This document shows positions 1 through 8,600 of a stretch of 11,300 nt of DNA, one piece after another. Under the pieces are notes generated by a model. That model did not search any database. It saw nothing but the letters and a program-made list of their open reading frames with translations, and had not been told where the DNA came from. Both the position numbers and the translations under genes were made by a program. This DNA comes from Verrucomicrobiia bacterium (GTDB lineage: Bacteria > Verrucomicrobiota > Verrucomicrobiia > Limisphaerales > DTLC01). The stretch is from the NCBI GenBank assembly GCA_025061935.1, contig JANWZY010000078.1:1-11300 (forward strand), in the 5' to 3' direction. Each line of letters begins with the position of its first letter. Positions within the stretch are counted from its first letter, which is position 1.

Positions 1-1940
1 GGCTGCCGCAAGGGTGGACGGTCCGCACAGGCGCGACTGCGACCGCCGTCGGCACCATGGTGCCGTGGCTGCTTGCGAACTCATCGCCCTACTCGAACTG
101 GTGGGCAAACACGGCGGGCAAGTTTGGCAACCACGCCTCGACTGTGTCTAATGAGGGGACGAACTTTGTTGGGAATGAACCGCCCGAAATCCAATCGGCC
201 GCAACGAACCGGGCACTCGGCTTAAGGCAAACAGGTACTTTTGCCGACCCGGGCGCAGCTTTTGTACTAAAAATCCAAGACACAACCGGGCGCGGCAATT
301 TCAGGTTGAGCATTGACATGCTGATGCTCAGCGTCCAGACGCGCAGTACTACATGGACGATCGACTACGGCATAGGCGATTCACCAGCGTCTTTCATCCC
401 GGTGGGTACTTACAGCGACCCGGGTGTCTTTGGCGCTACACGCATGAATATTTCGTTCGGCAACGCGCTCGATAACCAAAGCCAACCGGTATGGATCCGA
501 ATTGTTGCGCTGACCGCATCAACCGGCAGCAACAACCGCGACACATTCGGCATAGACAATTTTTCGCTGTCGTGGGAGGACATAACGCAAATCAACCCTG
601 TGGAGATCATTGGGCATCCTCAAAGCTTGACCAACCCGGCGGGCAGCACCGCAGTCTTCGTGGTCCAGGCGACCGGCACAGGCCCGCTCTATTACCAGTG
701 GCGGAAAGACGGTGTGGACTTGCTCGATGACGGCGCGAAGATCATGGGCGCGAATCTGCCGACGCTGTACGTAAGTAACGTCCTTGCAGCCGACATGGGC
801 GGGTACAGCGCAGTCGTCACAAACGCAATCAGCAGCCGCACTAGCCAGGTGGCAACTCTCACCGTTATTGACCCGGCCATTCGCAGCGGCCCGACACCGC
901 TGAGCCGGACCAACATGCCCGGTGACACGGCCAATTTTTATGCCACCGCCGCAGGCACAACGCCACTAGCCCAGCAATGGTACTTCAACTGGACGAACCT
1001 GATCGAAGGCGCCACGGGCAACGCGCTCAACGTGACCAACGTCCGGCCCGAACTCGAAGGTGTGTACGTGATGGTCGCAACGAACCAATTCGGCGCGGCC
1101 ACGAGCGCACCAGCACGCCTGGCCATGCTACGGACGCCGGCGCAAGTGCTCGCGCGCTGGGACTTCAATAACACCAACGACAACCGGTTCGGCCCAAGCC
1201 CGAGCATCGGCACCGGCACAGCTTCGATCGTGGGCTACGGCATCGGCGGCACAAACGCATATTTCGCCAGCGGCAGCTTCTCCGACCCGGCGGCCGTGCT
1301 CACGGGAACGAATTTTGCCTGGAACACGCAATTCTACCCGACCAACGCCAACCAGTCGAACAAGATGGTCGGCGTCCAGTTCAACGTTAGCACTCGCGGC
1401 TACAAAGACATCATGATCGCGTGGGAGCAGCGCCACAGCGCGACTGCGAGCCGGTACCTCAGGTTCCAGTACAGCACCAACGGCACAGACTTCATTGACG
1501 GCCCGGTCATCACATACACCGATACGGGCCTGGCGTTCTGGCTCTACTGGGTGGACCTGTCCGGCGTGCCCGGGGTGGCGAACAATCCGAACTTCGCCTG
1601 GCGCCACGTTATCGAGTTCGAAAGCACTGCCACCGGCAGCGGCCAAGACAGGTACATTGCAGTAAGCGGCAATTACGGCGGGGGCAACACCGGCGGCACA
1701 ATCAGGTATGACCTTATGACCGTTTACGGCAACCCGGTCGGAGTCGCGCCCGCACCGATCCCGCTTGAAATCCAATTGCAGGGCACCAATGTGGTATTGA
1801 GGTGGTCCGATCCAGCCTTCTGGCTCGAGTCCGCACCTACGGTCACCGGCCCGTACACGAAGGTCGAAGGCGCGACCAGCCCGTACACGGTGCCTGCAAC
1901 CGGCGAGGCGCAGTTCTTCCGGTTGCGGTGGCAACCGTAA
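1..1940 (+). CDS. Secreted-type Ig-like domain protein, 5' partial
   Basis: The frame is open to the left edge: the codons before the ATG at 57 read LPQGWTVRTGATATAVGT without a stop, so that ATG is probably internal and the true start lies outside the window. Visible modules in order: a beta-rich N-terminal module ending in FGIDNFSLSW (to about nt 580); Ig-like module 1 (about 597-870, with YYQWRKDG and GGYSAVVTN); Ig-like module 2 (about 880-1130, with QQWYFNWTN and GVYVMVATN); a jelly-roll or LamG-like module (about 1140-1735, with WDFNNTN, VSTRGYKDI and RFQYSTNGTDF); and a C-terminal module (about 1765-1937) ending GPYTKVEG...FFRLRWQP. I saw no cysteine in the 645 visible residues, so the Ig folds lack the usual disulfide. 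No membrane anchor or PEP-CTERM-like tail follows. Modular, Asn/Thr/Gly-rich proteins of this kind are usually exported and bind surfaces or polymers, but no catalytic domain is visible. A catalytic or signal region could lie upstream. The specific role is unknown. Confidence 0.85.
   Translation, partial: LPQGWTVRTGATATAVGTMVPWLLANSSPYSNWWANTAGKFGNHASTVSNEGTNFVGNEPPEIQSAATNRALGLRQTGTFADPGAAFVLKIQDTTGRGNFRLSIDMLMLSVQTRSTTWTIDYGIGDSPASFIPVGTYSDPGVFGATRMNISFGNALDNQSQPVWIRIVALTASTGSNNRDTFGIDNFSLSWEDITQINPVEIIGHPQSLTNPAGSTAVFVVQATGTGPLYYQWRKDGVDLLDDGAKIMGANLPTLYVSNVLAADMGGYSAVVTNAISSRTSQVATLTVIDPAIRSGPTPLSRTNMPGDTANFYATAAGTTPLAQQWYFNWTNLIEGATGNALNVTNVRPELEGVYVMVATNQFGAATSAPARLAMLRTPAQVLARWDFNNTNDNRFGPSPSIGTGTASIVGYGIGGTNAYFASGSFSDPAAVLTGTNFAWNTQFYPTNANQSNKMVGVQFNVSTRGYKDIMIAWEQRHSATASRYLRFQYSTNGTDFIDGPVITYTDTGLAFWLYWVDLSGVPGVANNPNFAWRHVIEFESTATGSGQDRYIAVSGNYGGGNTGGTIRYDLMTVYGNPVGVAPAPIPLEIQLQGTNVVLRWSDPAFWLESAPTVTGPYTKVEGATSPYTVPATGEAQFFRLRWQP
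1920..1937 (+). other. Perfect 7-bp hairpin abutting the stop codon
   Basis: CGGTTGC (1920-1926) and GCAACCG (1931-1937) are exact reverse complements around a GGTG loop. The stem covers the last six sense codons (R-L-R-W-Q-P) of the Ig-like gene and ends on the base before its TAA. No T-run follows, so it is not a canonical intrinsic terminator. It may act with the larger hairpin 38 bases downstream as a 3' mRNA structure, or be a by-product of GC-rich coding. Confidence 0.45.
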
Positions 1941-2327
1941 CGCCGGAGCCAGAAACAGAGAAACCACTTGTGGCTGGGCTGGCAGTTGCGGCCCGGCGCG
2001 GCCGGCCGCAGCTACCAGCCCTCACGAATCGTCAGCAATTGCGACCGAGCCGGCGGGGGAACAGCTCGGAAGCATCCTGTCTGGGTGATGCCGGTGCATA
2101 CCGCTGCTGCGCCCGGCGCCCGAACGCGCACAGACGCGTCTAACTCTAGTCCTCGAAGCAAGCGCATCCAGACCACAATTCCGGTAGAATCCCCAAGCTG
2201 GCCAGCGCGCGAGGATCAAAAGCAACACGCTCATTCCCCAAACCATCGCGCCTAAACGCGGTTAAATTTGGCCGATTTATCTGCTGGCGTTTTGGGCGCA
2301 GCAGTTGCAAACAAGATGCAGGTGCTG
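1941..2327. other. Intergenic gap between Ig-like gene and recC
   Basis: No open frame here has convincing protein-like composition or a family match. Besides the hairpin at 1976-2021, the gap holds short palindromes: GCGGCCGGCCGC (1998-2009, inside the hairpin), GCAATTGC within a near-symmetric GTC...GAC context (about 2030-2044), and GCTGGCCAGC (2197-2206). The only AT-rich patch is GTTAAATTTGGCCGATTTAT (2261-2280), which contains TAAAT and ATTTA as a 5-bp inverted repeat and lies about 50 bases before the recC start. The recC promoter should be in this gap. TAGAAT (2185-2190) resembles a -10 box but has no matching -35, so I do not place the promoter. No LexA-type box was seen. Confidence 0.6.
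1976..2021 (+). terminator. Strong imperfect hairpin after the Ig-like gene
   Basis: The arms are GGGCTGG-C-AGTTGCGGCC (1976-1993) and GGCCGCAGCT-A-CCAGCCC (2004-2021), enclosing the loop CGGCGCGGCC. That gives 7 pairs, one C/A mismatch and then 10 pairs, one of them T-G. It starts 36 bases after the TAA of the upstream gene and is far longer than expected by chance in 390 bases. There is no T-tract on the + strand, so if it terminates transcription it would be a U-less or factor-assisted terminator. It could instead protect the 3' mRNA end or be a copy of an extragenic palindromic repeat. I infer that it separates the Ig-like gene from the rec operon. Confidence 0.45.
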
Positions 2328-2330
2328 ATG
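2316..2330 (+). promoter_or_regulatory. Competing recC start codons
   Basis: Two in-frame ATGs, 2316 and 2328, lie 12 bases apart. Only the second has a Shine-Dalgarno-like AGGTG (from 2320) at suitable distance, and it gives the N-terminus MQNLYLYTSNRL, close to the RecC family length. A TTG at 2268 would add 20 residues (MADLSAGVLGAAVANK...) that resemble nothing I know in RecC. Start choice is therefore 2328 first, 2316 second. Confidence 0.55.
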
Positions 2331-5300
2331 CAAAATCTGTACTTGTACACCAGCAACCGGCTCGAACTGCTCGCAGACAAGCTGGCCGAGCTGTGGCGCA
2401 AGCCGCTTCGCACACCGTTCACGCCGGGGGTCATCGTTGTTCAAAGCCTGGGCATGGCCCGCTGGCTCAAGTTCGAGCTGGCAGCGCGACTCGGCATTTG
2501 CGCCAACTTTGTCTTCCCGTTCCCGAAAGCGTTCGCGCGCGGGTTGTTCAAAGCTGTCCATCCTGAGTTGCCCGAGCAAACGCTGTTCGACCGCGAGGTC
2601 ATGACATGGAAACTGATGGCGCTGCTGCCCGAGCTGGCCCGCCAGAAAGGTTTCGACGACGTGCGGCATTTCCTCGGGCGCGACCACGACCAGCGTAAGC
2701 TGTTCCAGCTCGCCGCGGCCATTGCGAATCTGTTCGATCAATACCACGTGTTCAGGCCGCAACTCATCGCGGACTGGGCCAAGGAAAAAGACTCGCATTG
2801 GCAGGCGCGGCTCTGGCGCGAGATTGCAAATGGCACACCCCCAATTCATCCGCCGGCGCTGCGCGCAGCTTTCTTCGAGGCCATCCAGGCGGGCAGGTTG
2901 AAACCGGACCAACTGCCGGAGCGCGTCGCCGTGTTCGGCATTTCCGCGCTGCCCCCATTTTACCTCGAATTGCTGGCCGCGCTCGCAGCGCTGTCGGAGC
3001 TGCACCTGTTCCTGCTCCAACCGTGCAAGCATTACTGGGGAGACATCCTCACCAGGCGCGAAGCCGACCGGCTCCTGAAGGCGGCCGGACGCGACGCTGG
3101 CGCAGCCGCAGAATTGCACCTTGAGACCGGCAACAGGCTCCTGGCCTCGATGGGCAGGCTGGGCCGCAGCTTCCTCAACCTTGTCATTGACGCCGGTGAC
3201 TGGCAGCACCACGAGCAGTTCGTTGACCCGGGCGAAGACACGCTGCTGCACGCAATCCAGTCCGACATACTGAACCTGCGCGACCGCGCGAGCCAGATCG
3301 CAGACGCACAACTGCAGACGCAGGATTACGCGCGCGCGACCAGGCTCAAAATCAACCCCGACGACGACTCGGTCCAAGTCCATTCCTGCCACAGTCCGCT
3401 GCGCGAAGTCGAAGTGCTGTACGATCACCTGCTCCATTGGTTCGAGCGCGACCCGACACTCGCGCCGCGCGACGTGGTCGTGATGGCCCCCGACATCGAA
3501 ACATACGCGCCGTTTGTCCACGCAGTGTTCGATGCGCCAGAAGATGAATCACTGCGCATCCCGTACTGCGTGGCCGACCGCGCGCCGGCGCGCCAGAGCA
3601 CCGTGGCGAATGCGTTCATGCAACTGCTCGAGCTTGCCACCGGCCGGTTCCGCGCGTCCGAAGTGCTCGGCCTGCTCGAAACACGGCCAGTCCACGAAAA
3701 GTTCGGCTTGACCGAGCCGGAACTCGACACGGTCCGGCGCTGGGTCAGGTCAACGAACATCCGCTGGGGCATAGACGCCGCGCACCGGGAAACGCTCGGC
3801 CTGCCAGCATATCCCGAGCACACCTGGCGCCACGGGCTTGACCGGCTCATGCTCGGCTACGCAATGTCAAGCGGGGGTGGCAGAACATTTGCGGGCATAC
3901 TGCCGTTCGACGGCATCGAAGGCGACGCCGCAGATACGTTGGGCAAGCTGGCCGCGTTCGCCGACCGGTTGTTCGCCGCCGCCACAGAGCTTGGCCACCC
4001 GCACACAATGAGCCAATGGGAACAGCTATTGCTCGGGCTTCTAGACACGTTCTTCTTGGACACCGAGGACTCGCACGCCGAGCTTTTGACCGTCCGCGCT
4101 GCAGTGCGCGGGCTGGCCCAGTGCGCGGCACTGGCCGGGTTCGACGGCCCGGTCGAGCTGCCGGTCGTCATCGAAGCGCTCGGGCGCGAACTGGCCGAAG
4201 ACAAACATGGCGCGGGATTCATCACCGGGGGCGTGACCTTCTGCGCGCTGAAGCCGATGCGGAGCATCCCGTTCCGCGTAATCTGCCTGTTGGGCATGAA
4301 CGATACCGCGTTCCCACGCACAGACCGTCAGCTCGCCTTCGACCTCATGGCACAAGACCCGCGCCCGGGCGACCGCTCCGTACGCGAAGACGACCGGTAC
4401 CTGTTCCTCGAAACGCTGATCTCGGCACGCGAGCGGCTCTACATCAGCTACGTCGGGCAATCGCAGCGGGACAACAGCGAGCTGCAGCCATCGGTCCTCG
4501 TGTCCGAGCTGCTCGATTACATCGCGCGCGGATTCGAGCTGCCGGGCAAGGACATCATCAACGACCACGTGCTGCGCAAGCACAGGCTCCAGGCGTTCAG
4601 CCCGGCCTACTTCGACGGATCAGACCCGCGCCTGTTCAGTTATTCCGCGGCGAACTGCGCAGCCGGCCAGCAGGCGCAACGCGACCGCGCCGCGCCGCGC
4701 GTGTTTATCAGTTCACCGTTACCCGAGCCTGAGCCGGAATGGCGCGCACTGACTCTCGACGACCTGGCCGAGTTCTTCTCCAACCCTGCCCGGTTCATCG
4801 TCACGCGCCGGCTCGGCGCGCGCCTGCCAATCGATGAGGAACCACCCCCAGACGAGGACGCGTTCGCACTCGGCCCGCTCGATGCCTACGCGGTCAAGCA
4901 GCACTTGGTCGAAGCCGCCGTCGAGGGCAAGTCGCCGGACACCCAATACACGATCTTCAAGGCGGCCGGGCTGTTACCCCCGGCTGAAGCGGGCCGCGTC
5001 AGTTGGCACGACACAGCGCGCGCAGCGCAACAGGTCGCCGAAAAGCTGGCGCCGTATGTTCAGGGCGGGTTCAGACAGCCCGTGCACGTGGATATCCGGC
5101 TCGGCGAGTTCAGGCTCACAGGCCGCCTAAGCAGGCTGACCGGGGCGGGCAGGCTGGTCGGGTTCCGCTGCGCGCAGGTCAAGGCCAAAGACATGCTCAG
5201 GCATTGGGTCCAGCATCTTGCGCTGAATGTTCAAAGGCCCGATGCCTGCGCGTGCGAAAGCATCTTGCTCGGGACCGATGTACTCCAAGAGTACAAACGT

Positions 5301-5636
5301 GTTGACGCGGCTGAAGCCGTGCTGCTCGAGCTTCTAGACCTGTACTGGGCCGGGCTGCGCCAACCGCTGCGGTTCTTCCCCGAAAGCGCGCGCGCATTCG
5401 TCCGGGCAGAACTGGCGCAGGCCGCCAGCAGCCGGTCGAAAAAAGCGCCGATCGAAGTCGCGCGCGACACGTGGAATCTGGGGTTCGGCGGCCGCAGCCA
5501 CGACGGTGAGAAAGAAGACGCCTACTTCGATCTGTGTTTCGGAGCCGAGCCTGACCCGTTGAATGCCGAGTTCGAGCGCGTCGCGCGCACCGTGTTCAGG
5601 CCGATATTCGGACACATGCAGCAAACCGAGCTATGA
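2328..5636 (+). CDS. recC: RecBCD enzyme subunit RecC
   Basis: RecC is the scaffold of RecBCD. It is a catalytically dead helicase/nuclease-like protein that splits the duplex at its pin and scans the 3' strand for Chi. The match to E. coli RecC as I recall it runs the whole length: YTSNRLELL near the N-terminus, VQSLGMARW (residues 38-46), LFDQYHVFRP (135-144), FGISALPPFYLE, YYWGD-like HYWGDI, IPYCVADR, PMRSIPF (643-649), LLGMNDTAFPR, GDRSVREDDRYLFLETLIS, LYISYVGQSQRDNSELQPSVLV, and a degenerate C-terminal nuclease fold (HWVQHLALN, KEDAYFDL). No Walker A or D...DxK site is present, as expected for RecC. Length is 1102 residues against 1122 in E. coli. I chose ATG 2328 because AGG (2320-2322) precedes it by 5 bases and because VQS then falls within one residue of its E. 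coli position. ATG 2316 and TTG 2268 are possible longer starts. It is the first gene of the operon and overlaps recB. Several Chi-contact positions differ from E. coli. Confidence 0.95.
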   Translation: MQNLYLYTSNRLELLADKLAELWRKPLRTPFTPGVIVVQSLGMARWLKFELAARLGICANFVFPFPKAFARGLFKAVHPELPEQTLFDREVMTWKLMALLPELARQKGFDDVRHFLGRDHDQRKLFQLAAAIANLFDQYHVFRPQLIADWAKEKDSHWQARLWREIANGTPPIHPPALRAAFFEAIQAGRLKPDQLPERVAVFGISALPPFYLELLAALAALSELHLFLLQPCKHYWGDILTRREADRLLKAAGRDAGAAAELHLETGNRLLASMGRLGRSFLNLVIDAGDWQHHEQFVDPGEDTLLHAIQSDILNLRDRASQIADAQLQTQDYARATRLKINPDDDSVQVHSCHSPLREVEVLYDHLLHWFERDPTLAPRDVVVMAPDIETYAPFVHAVFDAPEDESLRIPYCVADRAPARQSTVANAFMQLLELATGRFRASEVLGLLETRPVHEKFGLTEPELDTVRRWVRSTNIRWGIDAAHRETLGLPAYPEHTWRHGLDRLMLGYAMSSGGGRTFAGILPFDGIEGDAADTLGKLAAFADRLFAAATELGHPHTMSQWEQLLLGLLDTFFLDTEDSHAELLTVRAAVRGLAQCAALAGFDGPVELPVVIEALGRELAEDKHGAGFITGGVTFCALKPMRSIPFRVICLLGMNDTAFPRTDRQLAFDLMAQDPRPGDRSVREDDRYLFLETLISARERLYISYVGQSQRDNSELQPSVLVSELLDYIARGFELPGKDIINDHVLRKHRLQAFSPAYFDGSDPRLFSYSAANCAAGQQAQRDRAAPRVFISSPLPEPEPEWRALTLDDLAEFFSNPARFIVTRRLGARLPIDEEPPPDEDAFALGPLDAYAVKQHLVEAAVEGKSPDTQYTIFKAAGLLPPAEAGRVSWHDTARAAQQVAEKLAPYVQGGFRQPVHVDIRLGEFRLTGRLSRLTGAGRLVGFRCAQVKAKDMLRHWVQHLALNVQRPDACACESILLGTDVLQEYKRVDAAEAVLLELLDLYWAGLRQPLRFFPESARAFVRAELAQAASSRSKKAPIEVARDTWNLGFGGRSHDGEKEDAYFDLCFGAEPDPLNAEFERVARTVFRPIFGHMQQTEL
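5633..5636 (+). promoter_or_regulatory. ATGA stop/start overlap of recC and recB
   Basis: The recB ATG shares its last two bases with the recC TGA. The preceding bases (GCAGCAAACCGAGCT) contain no Shine-Dalgarno. Termination-reinitiation would keep RecC and RecB synthesis linked, which suits subunits of a 1:1:1 complex. Confidence 0.8.
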
Positions 5637-8600
5637 CCCGGCCCGAGGTATTCTCGCTCGAAACGACCGCGCTGCAGCCCGGCTCGAGCCTCATCGAGGC
5701 CAGCGCCGGCACGGGCAAGACCTACACCATCGCGGGCCTGTTTGTGCGGTTGGTGGTCGAGCACGAGCTGTCGGTACGCCAAATTCTCACCGTCACGTAC
5801 ACAGTCGCGGCGACAGAAGAGCTCCGGGGGCGGGTCCGTGACATGCTTGGCCGCGCACTGGCTGCATTCGAGACCGGCACCAGCGACGTGCCGTTCATTC
5901 GCGAGCTTGTCCGGCGCACCGGCGCCCGAGACGAGCGGAAAATTGCCGCACTTCAACAGGCGCTGCTCGATTTCGATCAGGCACCGATCCACACCATCCA
6001 CAGTTTTTGCCAGCGCACATTGCTCGACCACGCATTCGAGAGCGGCGAGCTGTTCGAGCGCGAGCTGGTCCCGGACATGCAGCCGATGCTGCTGGATGTG
6101 CTAAACGACTTGTGGCGCAAACACGTGTTGACCGCGGGCGAGCTGGCAATTGCATGCGCACTCAAGTCGGGACTCGCGCCCGAGAGTTTCATACCGTTCG
6201 CCACTGCAGTCCTGCGGCACAGGCACGTGCGCGTGCACGCCCCGGCTGGCATAGACCGCCTCGACGAACTCGTCCGCGCGCTCGCGGCTGCCTTCCTCAA
6301 CCTCAAGCGTGTCTGGACGGATCAGAAACGGGCCATCAGAGGCTTCTTCGGCTCGGGCGCGAAATGGGCAAACAAACCGTACAACGACGACGCGGCCATC
6401 GAAGCATACTTCGCAGCGATTGAAGCTGCGCTCGAGCACGGCGAGATTTCACCAGACACACTCGCTGCCCTCGACATGTTCACGCAAGAAATGCTCGACG
6501 CGCACCGGAACAAACGGCTTAACCTGCCCGCGCCGAAGCACGAGTTTTTCGAGCTTTGCACCGCGTTCGGACTCGCACAGCACCGATTCACGGCCGGGCT
6601 GCGGCGGCTTGCGCTCGATTTTATCCGCACCGAGCTGAGGCAACGCGCGGATTCGCTCAGCGCATGGACATTCGACGACCTGATCAACCGCGTGCTCGAC
6701 GCGCTCGAAGGCCCGGCCGGGCCGCAACTTACCAAACTGCTCCGGGCAAAATACAAAGCCGCACTCATTGACGAGTTCCAGGACACCGACCCGGTCCAGT
6801 ACGCCATCTTCCGCAAAGTATTCGGCGACGGCCAAAGCTTTTTCTTCCTTGTGGGCGACCCGAAACAGGCCATCTACGGATTCCGCGGCGCAGACGTTTT
6901 CACCTACCTCGATGCAGCCGATCAGGTGACCCGCAGGTACACGCTCGAGTTTAACTGGCGCGCTGCGCCAGGGCTTGTCCGAGCCATCAATACCGTATTC
7001 AGCCGCAACCCGAACGCGTTCGTGGACGAGCGGATCGGGTTTTACCCGGTCAAGTCGGCCGCGCCTGACGCGCACGCTGAGTTTGTCTGCAAGGGGGATC
7101 CGGGGGCAAATTTGGTGGTTTGGCTTTGGCGGCGCGGCGAAAAACGCACAAGAAAAGCCGACATCGAAGCGCAAATTGCGGAGGCAGTCGCCGGCGAAAT
7201 TGCGCGGCTCGTCTCCGGCGCAGCGCGCATCGGCGCGCGCGCAATCGAGCCGGCCGATATCGCCGTGCTCGTGCCGGAAAACAGGCAGGCGCAACTGATG
7301 CAGCGTGTGCTCAGCGCGCTGAACATTCCCAGTGTGCTCTACACAACCGAGAGCCTGTTCCGAAGCCGCGAGACAGCCGAGGTCCAAACCGTGCTGGCTG
7401 CTATCGCCACACCCACAAACGAAGCCGCCATCAAGGCCGCGCTCGCAACCGACATGCTCGGGCTCACAGCCGACCAGATCAATGCGCTCGTGGCGGACGA
7501 ATCGGCATGGCAGGAGGTGCTCACACGGTTCCACGGATACCTCGAGCTTTGGCTCGCGCGCGGGTTCATCCAAATGTTCCGGACGCTCCTGGTGCGCGAG
7601 CGCGTACGCGAGCGGCTGCTACAGTTCGCCGACGGCGAACGACGCATGACAAACCTGCTGCACTTGGGCGAGGTATTGCACGCGGCCAGCACCGAACGCC
7701 AACTCGGCCCGGGCGGACTGCTCAAGTGGATCGCCGAACAAAAGCGCCGGCGCGGCCTCGCCGCAGAAGAACACCAGCTCAGACTCGAACGCGATGAGAA
7801 AGCGGTGAAGCTGGTCACAATCCATCGCAGCAAAGGCCTCGAATACCCGATAGTGTTTTGCCCGTTCTCGTGGCGGCCGCTCGGCCGCAGCCGCAGCGGC
7901 GAACAATTGGTATGGTTCCACGAACCCGACACCGGCCAGCTCGCGCTCGACCTCGGCAGCAACAAGCTCGAGCAGCACGCCGCGCTGATGCGCCGCGAGG
8001 CGCTCGCCGAAGATGTGCGACTGCTCTACGTCGCACTCACGCGCGCAAAACACAGATGCTACTTCGTCTGGGGCGCGTTCGACGGCGCAGCCGAGTCGGC
8101 ACCCGCATGGGTACTGCACCCGGGTATGTGCGCACTTGACCCTTCAGGCACAGAACACGCCGCGCACAGCCGCGCACGCGCATCCGCGCAACAGGAACTC
8201 GACGAACAGAAATTGCTCGGCGACCTGTGCGCACTTGTCGAGCTGGCCGGCGGCACAATCGCGCTGGCTGACCTGCCCGAGCCCGCCGCCACACCGCCGC
8301 AGGTCCAACAAGGGGTGGCAGCCAAACTCGAACCGCGCAAGTTCTCAGGCCATATCCAGCGCGACTGGCGCGTCGCAAGCTTCAGCTCGATCACAGCCGG
8401 CAGGGACGCTGACCAGCCCGACTATGACCCGGCGTGGGCGCCCGAGCCGGTCGAGCCTGAGCCGGCCACAGGCATGTTCGCGTTCCCGCGCGGCGCCCGC
8501 GCAGGCGAGTGCCTACACCGCATCTTCGAACAGCTCGATTTCACACACTGGGCCGACCAGGCCACGAAAAACCTGATCGCGGAGCAACTGACAGCGCACG

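Noticed and set aside
57..59. ATG at 57 as the start of the Ig-like gene
   Set aside because: The frame stays open upstream and the residues before it (GWTVRTGATATAVGT) read like the same beta-rich module, so the ATG is most likely internal.
1128..1967. Minus-strand open frame (279 codons) opposite the Ig-like gene
   Set aside because: Arg/Ala/Val-rich shadow composition with no domain features; the plus strand reads as clear Ig-like modules.
2185..2190. TAGAAT as a -10 box for recC
   Set aside because: No TTGACA-like element lies 15-19 bases upstream and the host sigma preferences are unknown, so a promoter call would be a guess.
1968..2255. Short plus-strand open frame (95 codons) in the intergenic gap
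   Set aside because: It runs through the hairpin, has low-complexity composition and no ribosome binding site.
2261..2280. AT-rich patch with TAAAT/ATTTA inverted repeat as an operator
   Set aside because: Five-base arms with a 7-base spacer are not rare by chance and match no operator I know.
2277..3521. Long minus-strand open frame (414 codons) opposite recC
   Set aside because: Antisense open frames are common opposite GC-rich genes with strong third-base bias. The composition is odd and the plus strand is certain recC.
6449..7573. Long minus-strand open frame (374 codons) opposite recB
   Set aside because: Shadow of recB; no recognisable motif.
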